This document shows, in pieces, positions 23,081-29,690 of a stretch of DNA of 64,000 nucleotides (the stretch's first letter is position 1; every line of letters begins with the position of its first letter). This DNA comes from Bacteroidales bacterium. GTDB lineage: Bacteria; Bacteroidota; Bacteroidia; Bacteroidales; Prolixibacteraceae. Position numbers and translations under genes: made by a program. The DNA lies in assembly GCA_012719495.1 (NCBI GenBank), contig JAAYAG010000055.1, forward strand, positions 1-64,000, read 5' to 3'. The notes below the pieces were generated by a model. It searched no databases, was not told the DNA's origin, and saw nothing but the letters and a program-made list of their open reading frames with translations.

Positions 23081-23131
23081 AGGAGTCTTTGTTTGTAGTG
23101 CAAGCCTCCTTTAAGTTTCAATGAAAGGAGG
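23079..23131 (+). promoter_or_regulatory. Mutually exclusive hairpins controlling the corA ribosome binding site
   Basis: Hairpin B pairs 23105-23112 (CCTCCTTT) with 23124-23131 (AAAGGAGG), eight perfect base pairs that cover the corA Shine-Dalgarno sequence. Hairpin A pairs 23079-23085 with 23106-23112, adds an inner four-pair helix (23087-23091 with 23101-23104), and uses the same central strand, so A and B cannot coexist. A should leave the binding site free. It does not look like the M-box magnesium riboswitch. Confidence 0.55.
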
Positions 23132-23136
23132 TAAAA

Positions 23137-24069
23137 ATGATCAAATTTTACAAAAGCCTTGCTGGTGTATATAACCTCGACAAAGCAGGGGAAAATGGGT
23201 GGACTAATGTTATTAAACCCGATGAAAACGAAGTAAAAAGACTCGTTTCTGAATTTGGTATTCCCGATGATCTTATTCAGGATATTCTTGATATCGACGA
23301 GCGGCCTCGTATGGAATTCGACGACGATTGGTCGCTACTTATCATGCGTATCCCAGTTCAGACTCCCAATAACGGAGTACCTTTCATTACTGTACCTCTG
23401 GCTGTTTTTGTTACTCAGCAACAAGTTATTACTATATGCTGTGCCGAAAATGAAGTGCTACCTGCCGAACAGCCTTCGCTTTACAGGACTCATTATAAAT
23501 TGGTTAACGATCATACAAATTTCATTTTAAATCTTTTCTTGCGTTCAGCCAATACTTATTTGAAATACATGAAGCAAATCAACCAGCAATCTAATCACAT
23601 TGAAAAAGAACTTGAACGTTCGATTAAAAATGAGGAACTGCATAATTTGCTTAACCTTGAAAAAAGTCTGGTTTATTTTATAACGTCATTAAAAGGCAAT
23701 GATAATTTGTTGTCAAAATTCAGGAAATCAAAACTTTCTGTATTAAACGAGACAAACGAAGATTTGTTGGAAGATGCCATAATTGAAACAAAACAAGCAG
23801 TAGATACCGTTCAAATCTATTCCGATATTCAAAGTGGGATGATGGATACTTTTGCATCTGTTATTTCCAACAATATTAATGTTGTAATGAAGCAACTTAC
23901 TTCATTTTCAATTATCTTGATGATTCCAACTCTTATTGCCAGCATTTATGGAATGAATGTTAACAACGGTTTGGAAACTTCAAAATTGGCCTTTCTTGGA
24001 ATTTTAATATTTTCTATTATTGCCTCTACTCTTGGCGTTTACATTTTTCGGAGGAAACAGTTTTTTTAG
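23137..24069 (+). CDS. corA: CorA-family divalent cation (Mg2+/Co2+) transporter
   Basis: A pentameric inner-membrane channel subunit for magnesium or cobalt uptake. The 310-residue protein has a large cytoplasmic N-terminal domain. A long helix leads to two C-terminal transmembrane segments, the first ending in the selectivity motif GMN at residues 272-274 (SIYGMNVNN). The basic tail FRRKQFF is typical. It has a strong AAAGGAGG ribosome binding site ending five bases before the ATG, embedded in a hairpin, so translation is probably regulated. The gene is monocistronic. Confidence 0.93.
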   Translation: MIKFYKSLAGVYNLDKAGENGWTNVIKPDENEVKRLVSEFGIPDDLIQDILDIDERPRMEFDDDWSLLIMRIPVQTPNNGVPFITVPLAVFVTQQQVITICCAENEVLPAEQPSLYRTHYKLVNDHTNFILNLFLRSANTYLKYMKQINQQSNHIEKELERSIKNEELHNLLNLEKSLVYFITSLKGNDNLLSKFRKSKLSVLNETNEDLLEDAIIETKQAVDTVQIYSDIQSGMMDTFASVISNNINVVMKQLTSFSIILMIPTLIASIYGMNVNNGLETSKLAFLGILIFSIIASTLGVYIFRRKQFF

Positions 24070-24093
24070 ACAGGTTAACATTATCATATAAAG

Positions 24094-24128
24094 AAAGAGG
24101 TTGCAAATCATATCCTGCAACCTCTTTT
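24094..24128. terminator. Bidirectional terminator, corA / MATE exporter
   Basis: A 12-bp stem (24094-24105 with 24116-24127) is followed by T residues and preceded by A residues, between convergent genes. Confidence 0.85.
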
Positions 24129-24138
24129 TAGTTTACGC

Positions 24139-25524
24139 TTAGTTGTTAATTACTTTTATTTTTTTCCATTTTCCACTTTTGAAACGGAGTCCGAGAACAA
24201 CTCCAAAAATCAAAAAGAAAACTACCAATAAAAACCAGCTTAACTCAACTGAAAAACTAAAAACATAAAGTGAAAGATAGATTACCGGAACAAAGGTCCA
24301 ATGTGCTGCAACCGATACTATCATCGTAAAAAAGGTATCGCCAGCACCACGCAATGCTCCAACAAAAGCAACCAACATAGATTCGGCTAATACATATAAG
24401 GCCGCAATTTTTATCATGTTTACCGCAATGGGCACAGCATCTTCGAATATTTGGGATGGTTGGGCCGGGTGGAACACTCTTACCAATGCTTCGGGTATGA
24501 ATACAAACAGGATAAGAACAATCAGCGAATAAAAAATGCCTATTTTAATAGCCGATAATGCGGCATGTTGCGCTATTTCAGGCTTCCTTGCACCCATATA
24601 TCTCCCGACCAAACTGGTAACGGCAATTTCGAGACCAAGCAACGGGATATATGAAACCATATCCCAGTTAAACATGATTGTTGTCGCGGTTGCAGCCACA
24701 TCACCTTTACTGTGAAATATTGAAATCATTATTGAAAAAGCAATAAAGTTCAGAAACAATTCAAATCCTGCAGGTGAACCAAAAACAATGAGTTTTTTCA
24801 TGATCGGCCAATTGAAACGGAACGATTTGAGTACCGAAAATTCAACTTGGTTTGTCTTATTTAAATACACTATAAAGAGCAGCAATGTAGCTAAAAACGA
24901 ACCGGATATGGTTGCAAGTGCGGCACCTTTTACTCCCATGGGTTCGAAGCCTAACTTTCCGAATATCAGTATGTAATCCAATATTACGTTTATTATCATT
25001 GCCAGTACAGTAGCGGTCATCACTATTTTTGTTTTGCCAATTCCTGTGAAATAGCATCCAAGGGTATGGCGTAAGAGGCTGAAAACAGATCCCCATATTA
25101 GTATATTTAAGTAATCATTTTGATATCCTAGTTGTGATGCCGGTATTCTGGCCATCTCGAAGTACATCGATAGAACTGGTTTCGAAAGCATAATGAGAGG
25201 CCAGGCCAAAAGCGTAATAAGTACAGCCTGAAAAGCTGATTTTGTAGTATTTTGCTTTTCACCAGCACCAAAATATTGAGCAACAAGGGCAGTTGAATAT
25301 CCGGTCAAGCCAATGAAAAAGAAAGTTAGCATTTGCATAGCCACACCTCCACCTAAGGCTGCATTCATTTGTTCAGAGCCAACCCGTGCCAGGAAAAGTC
25401 TGTCGGTAAAGGTCATGACTCCGTCGCATGCGGTGGATATAATCATTGGTAATGATAAAATCAATAATTCTTTTATTCCTCCGGGCTCGTTGTAGCCCGA
25501 AAAATATCGTCTAATCGCATTCAT
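24139..25524 (-). CDS. MATE family efflux transporter
   Basis: A 461-residue inner-membrane antiporter with about twelve hydrophobic helices in two related halves. Recognisable segments are LPMIISTACDGVMTFTDRLFLARVG in the first half, given as residues about 27-51, and GALRGAGDTFFTMIV in the second. Such proteins export drugs or metabolites in exchange for sodium ions or protons; the substrate cannot be read from sequence. The gene stands alone, with a long 5' region (25525 to about 25980) shared with the divergent riboswitch-controlled gene. Confidence 0.9.
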   Translation of the reverse strand: MNAIRRYFSGYNEPGGIKELLILSLPMIISTACDGVMTFTDRLFLARVGSEQMNAALGGGVAMQMLTFFFIGLTGYSTALVAQYFGAGEKQNTTKSAFQAVLITLLAWPLIMLSKPVLSMYFEMARIPASQLGYQNDYLNILIWGSVFSLLRHTLGCYFTGIGKTKIVMTATVLAMIINVILDYILIFGKLGFEPMGVKGAALATISGSFLATLLLFIVYLNKTNQVEFSVLKSFRFNWPIMKKLIVFGSPAGFELFLNFIAFSIMISIFHSKGDVAATATTIMFNWDMVSYIPLLGLEIAVTSLVGRYMGARKPEIAQHAALSAIKIGIFYSLIVLILFVFIPEALVRVFHPAQPSQIFEDAVPIAVNMIKIAALYVLAESMLVAFVGALRGAGDTFFTMIVSVAAHWTFVPVIYLSLYVFSFSVELSWFLLVVFFLIFGVVLGLRFKSGKWKKIKVINN

Positions 25525-25969
25525 AATAAAGAAATTGTGGTTAAGATTAAAATAAAAAAAGAGAAGAGGATTATGTAGACTCTTCTTACAATGTCGGGGA
25601 TGTAACCTTATCTTGTGAATACCAAAATAAAATACAAAACACGAATAGTACCTCTCCTACCCGACTAATTTTGAGCCTGTTAGTAAATTTGTCTTCATGT
25701 CGATAAAATTTTAAATGTTTCTGACTAGTTTGTTTTCTACCTATCAATATTAATTCTCATTGACGGAGAAGATTTGGCTATGAAAATAAAGCATGTACTT
25801 TAGCTTTAAAGACAAAGATTGATCAATTTACCCTACTCAAATAATTATTATTTATATAAAGAGCTAATTGCCAATGTGTTTGGTTTTTATTTTACACAAA
25901 TTTGTATTATACTTTAACTGGCAGTGTATAAAAAACAGGATTTTTTGTTCTGTTAAAAATAATAATCAG
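25525..25969. other. Gene-free region between the MATE gene and the riboswitch promoter
   Basis: About 445 bp of AT-rich DNA. I see no open frame with recognisable content. A weak hairpin (GAAGAG/CTCTTC, about 25562-25588) falls in the likely 5' leader of the minus-strand MATE gene. Nothing else stands out. Confidence 0.5.
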
Positions 25970-25977
25970 TATTATTG
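25970..25977 (+). promoter_or_regulatory. -7-like promoter box ahead of the cobalamin riboswitch
   Basis: TATTATTG differs from TAnnTTTG at one position and would start transcription a few bases before the aptamer. Confidence 0.35.
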
Positions 25978-25985
25978 CACACGAA

Positions 25986-26165
25986 ATGGTTGACTTGGTA
26001 TGTTTCATATCTGTCAATAATAGGGAATGCCGTGTAACCCGGCAACAGTACCCGCTGCTGTGATTCCTGCTAATTTTTGTGACAATACTTTAGCCACTGC
26101 TCCGTTTTTTTGAAGGAATGGGAAGGCGTCACAAAAAGGGATAAGTCAGAAGACCTGCCATTCGA
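25986..26165 (+). ncRNA. Cobalamin riboswitch
   Basis: The conserved B12-aptamer blocks occur in order: GGGAATGCCGTGTAACCCGG (about 26023-26042), ACAGTACCCGCTGCTGTGA, GCCACTG, GGGAAGGC, and the 3' block AGTCAGAAGACCTGCC ending at 26159. It probably lowers expression of the downstream DUF4465 lipoprotein when intracellular cobalamin is plentiful. The 120 nt between aptamer and start codon may hold the expression platform; no strong terminator is obvious there, so control may be translational. Confidence 0.92.
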
Positions 26166-26287
26166 TTTTTAAACTTTTGCTTTCGGGAAGAAAGGCATTG
26201 TAACTGATAAAAAAGTGCACGCTGTTTTTGTCTCTTTTCGTTAAGCTCTTGGGTATGAATAATTCAAGAATGTTAAATATTATCAAA

Positions 26288-27277
26288 ATGAAAAAGTTAA
26301 TTAAATTTTCTGTCGTATTTTTCTTGGCAGCTGGTATTTTTTCTTCGTGTAACAAAGACCATGTTGCACCTGAGATTTCGACATTTGTAATTAATTCTGA
26401 CACTACGATTCGTGTTGGAAGTTCTTTGTCGCTCGAAGCCAATATCACTTCTGAGCTGGTTTATCATTACAATTGGTATATAAACAACGAGCTTAAAAGC
26501 AATGAGCCTGTATATGTTTTTACACCAGAAAAAACTGGGGAATATGCAGTTAAGTTGTTGGTGAAGAACAAGTATGGTTCTGATAGCATTGATGCTGTCG
26601 TTACAGTTAAACCTCGCTTGATTACTATCGACTTTGGTGATTTGTCTTTAGGCAGCAATTCATTCTGGAATGGAAGTAATGGTGCGGGTAGCTTTACTTC
26701 GGGGATTGCCAACTTTAGAAATTATTACTACAGCGACTATTCGTATTGGGAAGGTTTTTCATATTCGAACCGAAACGATGCAGTAACTAGTGGTTATGCC
26801 AATCAGTATAGTGTGTTCAATAAAGAGAATAATGGAAATACCTTTGCGTTGTTTTATCCCCCTTATGCAGGTGTTGCTTCTGTAAGTTTTTCGAATGGAC
26901 AAAGTGTTGTTGTTGAGAGTATTAAAGTATGCAATGACTCATATCCTGCTCTTTCGATGACCAACGGAGATGCGATGGCTAAAAAATTTGGTGGAAGTAC
27001 AGGTAATGATCCTGATTTCTATAAACTTATTATTGCAGGATTGGATAAAAACGGGCAGATGACAAAAACCGTTGAATTTTATCTTGCCGATTTTCGTTTT
27101 TCTGATAATTCACAGGACTATATTGTAGATACCTGGACAAGTGTAGATATTTCTTCGCTGGGAGCTGTAAATCAGCTTACTTTTAAGTTTGAATCGAGCG
27201 ATAACGGCACTTTTGGAATGAATACCCCGGCTTATGTATGTATTGATGATATTGTTTACAACGAACCTGAGGATTAG
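26288..27277 (+). CDS. DUF4465 lipoprotein under cobalamin riboswitch control
   Basis: A 329-residue lipoprotein: a signal sequence ends in IFSSC with Cys21. An Ig/PKD-like domain (about residues 30-105, with PEKTGEYAVKLLVKNKYGSDS) and a DUF4465 domain (about 108-325, from ITIDFGDLSLGSNSFWNGS) follow. As I recall, DUF4465-type lipoproteins of gut Bacteroides bind vitamin B12 at the cell surface (BtuH); this was not checked here. The riboswitch in front strongly supports a B12-related role. No BtuB-like receptor or btu transport genes are adjacent. ATG 26288 is chosen because it gives the lipoprotein signal; earlier in-frame ATGs lie in the leader. Confidence 0.88.
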   Translation: MKKLIKFSVVFFLAAGIFSSCNKDHVAPEISTFVINSDTTIRVGSSLSLEANITSELVYHYNWYINNELKSNEPVYVFTPEKTGEYAVKLLVKNKYGSDSIDAVVTVKPRLITIDFGDLSLGSNSFWNGSNGAGSFTSGIANFRNYYYSDYSYWEGFSYSNRNDAVTSGYANQYSVFNKENNGNTFALFYPPYAGVASVSFSNGQSVVVESIKVCNDSYPALSMTNGDAMAKKFGGSTGNDPDFYKLIIAGLDKNGQMTKTVEFYLADFRFSDNSQDYIVDTWTSVDISSLGAVNQLTFKFESSDNGTFGMNTPAYVCIDDIVYNEPED

Positions 27278-27301
27278 TTGTATATAATTGTGTTGAATGA
27301 A

Positions 27302-27331
27302 AAAGGGCTGAATCAATAAATTCAGCCCTTT
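27302..27331. terminator. Bidirectional terminator, DUF4465 gene / TPR gene
   Basis: A perfect 12-bp stem (AAAGGGCTGAAT with its complement) and a 6-nt loop lie between convergent genes. Confidence 0.88.
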
Positions 27332-27353
27332 ACTTTTACAATTCACGGTAGAT

Positions 27354-28163
27354 TTATTTTTTTATCGAAGCTTTGTAGTCGTTGAATGATTTGATGTTAT
27401 CCTGGCTGGCTTTTAAGTATGTGTTGGCCAGTTCATTGGATGGATCAAATTTTAATACATTCTCAAACATTGGGATTGCTTCTTCAAACTTTGTAATAGC
27501 AAGCCCCATTTTTTCAACATATTCAGTAGGTGCACCGGCCGAAGCTTGTTTGGCAAGTTCGTTAGCCTGATTAAAAGGAACAGAAGCTTCTTTTAACATA
27601 GGTACGGTGAGCATCGATTTCATTTTGTCGAGTACCTTACTGTCTGGATGTTCAGTAATAGCGGCAACCAAAATGTCTTTCATTTTAGTTTCTTCACCTG
27701 CTTCTTTGTAAATATCGGCGATATACAACTTGCACATATCGGGGCGATAGCCCAACTCAATGGTTTTCTGATAATACGACATTGCTACATCGTTCTTGTT
27801 CATTTTGTTGGCACAGTATGCCATAGCATAAGTGTTTTTGCCATCAGTAGCAGCTTCGTTGCCTCCTTTTTCAATATACTTTTGGTAGTAATTGAAAGCA
27901 GATTCCCATTGTTTGTTTTGCATGTAATCGGAAGCTGCATATTTAAAACTGTTGACATAAAGAGTTTGAGTATTAGCGTCTTCGGCTGCACCTTCTTCTC
28001 CCGATTTGAGATATTTCTCATACTCGGTAATGGCTTTAACCCATTCTTTGTTGCGATATGCGTCGTTCCCGGCGTTTTTCGCTTGTAATCCTTCACTTAA
28101 TGTTTCCTGTGCAAATGCTGTCACTGAGAATAATACAGCAACTAATAATAAATACTTCTTCAT
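27354..28163 (-). CDS. Exported tetratricopeptide repeat protein
   Basis: A 269-residue protein with a signal peptide cleaved after TAFAQ, placing it in the periplasm or outer membrane. It contains three to five TPR-like helix pairs (NAYRNKEWVKAITEYEKYL-type, NKQWESAFNYYQKYI, NKNDVAMSYYQKTIELG and a C-terminal KFEEAIPMFENVLKFDPSN). Such repeats usually mediate protein-protein contacts. ATG 28163 is used because an earlier in-frame start would bury the signal. The partner is unknown. Confidence 0.82.
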   Translation of the reverse strand: MKKYLLLVAVLFSVTAFAQETLSEGLQAKNAGNDAYRNKEWVKAITEYEKYLKSGEEGAAEDANTQTLYVNSFKYAASDYMQNKQWESAFNYYQKYIEKGGNEAATDGKNTYAMAYCANKMNKNDVAMSYYQKTIELGYRPDMCKLYIADIYKEAGEETKMKDILVAAITEHPDSKVLDKMKSMLTVPMLKEASVPFNQANELAKQASAGAPTEYVEKMGLAITKFEEAIPMFENVLKFDPSNELANTYLKASQDNIKSFNDYKASIKK

Positions 28164-28294
28164 AATTTTACTATTTTCAGATTTCAATTCGAATTGTTAG
28201 TATTCTCGTTTAAAGCCTTTAAAGATATATAAAATGACTTTATCCGAAAAATAAAAAAAATTTATGCCTTATTGTGTTGCTCAATCCCGATCTT

Positions 28295-28582
28295 TCAAGG
28301 ATTGTAATTGTCTTTATTCCAGAAAGATATGATATTTAAAACCATTGTTTTATAATTTTGTGCTGCTGCGTTTTCTGGCTCTAGCATCAGCAAATGGTTT
28401 AAATCGTTCAGGGCATTGCCCCATTGTTGCATTTTGTAGTACACTTGTGCACGCAAAAGCATCGCTTCAGTATCAAGTGGGTTGTTTGATAAGTAGTTGG
28501 ATAACAACGTTTCAACTTCACCCAGTTTCCCTCCTTCTTCAAGCTTATTTACTTCAATAGCAATTGCATTTTCCATATTCAT
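28295..28582 (-). CDS. Small tetratricopeptide repeat protein
   Basis: A 95-residue soluble protein made of about two TPR units (LSNNPLDTEAMLLRAQVYYKMQQWGNALNDLNHLL pattern, residues about 31-65, with LEPENAAAQNY after it). It has no signal peptide. It overlaps the end of the glycerate kinase gene by 29 bases and is the last gene of a relA-like - glycerate kinase - TPR unit. The second Met codon, at 28576, is a possible alternative start. Confidence 0.72.
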   Translation of the reverse strand: MNMENAIAIEVNKLEEGGKLGEVETLLSNYLSNNPLDTEAMLLRAQVYYKMQQWGNALNDLNHLLMLEPENAAAQNYKTMVLNIISFWNKDNYNP

Positions 28583-29690
28583 TTTTCAATTTTTCTCCTA
28601 ACATAGATGAAATCATGGTCACTAAATCTGAAGCATGTTCTGTCGATTCTTCTTCACTTCTTGAAAGTTTATTAATCGGCAAAACCGCTTCGAAACCTTC
28701 TTCATCCATCAACGTGGTGGCGCCACATATTGCAAATACTGGTTTATCAATTTTCATTCCAATTTTTAAAACCTCCCCTGGAAGTTTACCTTCAAACGTT
28801 GTTTTATCAATTTTGCCTTCGCCGGTAATGATGAAATCTGAATGGATTGCTTTGTGCATAAAATTGGTTTTTTCGAGGATAAACGGTGCTCCATTTTCGA
28901 TTTTTGCACCCAATAGAGCATGAAATGAAGCGGCAATACCCCCCGCAGAACCACCACCGGGTAAGTGGGTTACATCTTTCTTTGTCTTCTGGAATAATTG
29001 CTGTGCGAAGATGTCTAAATTCTTAGATAATATTTCCACGTCGCCTTTTGTTGCTCCTTTTTGAGGTCCAAAAAGCTTCGCTGCTCCATTAATGCCTGTC
29101 AGGGGTGTTTTTACATCGGTTAGCAAGATTAATTCAACATTTTTTAACCGCAGTAAAGCATCGGTTCTATCAATATGAAGCACATCGCCCAACATCAGTC
29201 CGCATCCTGATTTTATTTCTCCATTTTGTCCATAAAACCTTACGCCCAAGGCCATAAGTGCCCCCATGCCGCCATCGACAGTGGCACTACCTCCTAGACC
29301 AATAATAATGGTTTTTGCCCCAGCTTCAATAGCTCCATTTATGAGTTCTCCTGTGCCATAGGTAGTCGATTGGGTGGCTGAATATTCATGGCACTTGAGC
29401 AGGCGTAACCCCGATGCATTGGCCATTTCAATAATTGCAATTTGGCTATCTTGTGTAAGATAATAACCGCTTTCTATCTTTCGTTCAAGCGGGTCACAAA
29501 CCGTAATATGCTGTATCTTTGCATTATAAATGTTTGCCAGAATAGCAGCTGTTCCATCGCCTCCATCGGCCAGAGGAAGTTTTTCAATATTTGTTATTCC
29601 CGATATTCTGAGTCCTTTTTCTATTGCATCGCAAAATGCAAAAGCATCGAGAGAACCTTTCATCGAATTGGGTGCTATTAATATTTTCAT
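28554..29690 (-). CDS. Glycerate kinase
   Basis: Phosphorylates D-glycerate to phosphoglycerate with ATP (glycerate kinase type 1 family, as GlxK/GarK). The 378-residue protein opens with ILIAPNSMKGSLDAF and has LPLADGGDGTAAIL, IIGLGGSATVDGGMGAL and ITGEGKIDKTTFEGKLPG, all family signatures. Its ATG overlaps the upstream stop by one base (TGATG), so it is probably translationally coupled to the (p)ppGpp synthetase gene. A TTG one codon earlier is unlikely to be used. Confidence 0.93.
   Translation of the reverse strand: MKILIAPNSMKGSLDAFAFCDAIEKGLRISGITNIEKLPLADGGDGTAAILANIYNAKIQHITVCDPLERKIESGYYLTQDSQIAIIEMANASGLRLLKCHEYSATQSTTYGTGELINGAIEAGAKTIIIGLGGSATVDGGMGALMALGVRFYGQNGEIKSGCGLMLGDVLHIDRTDALLRLKNVELILLTDVKTPLTGINGAAKLFGPQKGATKGDVEILSKNLDIFAQQLFQKTKKDVTHLPGGGSAGGIAASFHALLGAKIENGAPFILEKTNFMHKAIHSDFIITGEGKIDKTTFEGKLPGEVLKIGMKIDKPVFAICGATTLMDEEGFEAVLPINKLSRSEEESTEHASDLVTMISSMLGEKLKNEYGKCNCY

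Noticed and set aside
28282-28304. A CAATCC/GGATTG hairpin at the end of the small TPR gene
   Set aside because: The stem is only six base pairs, there is no T run, and it overlaps the stop codon, so it is not a convincing terminator.
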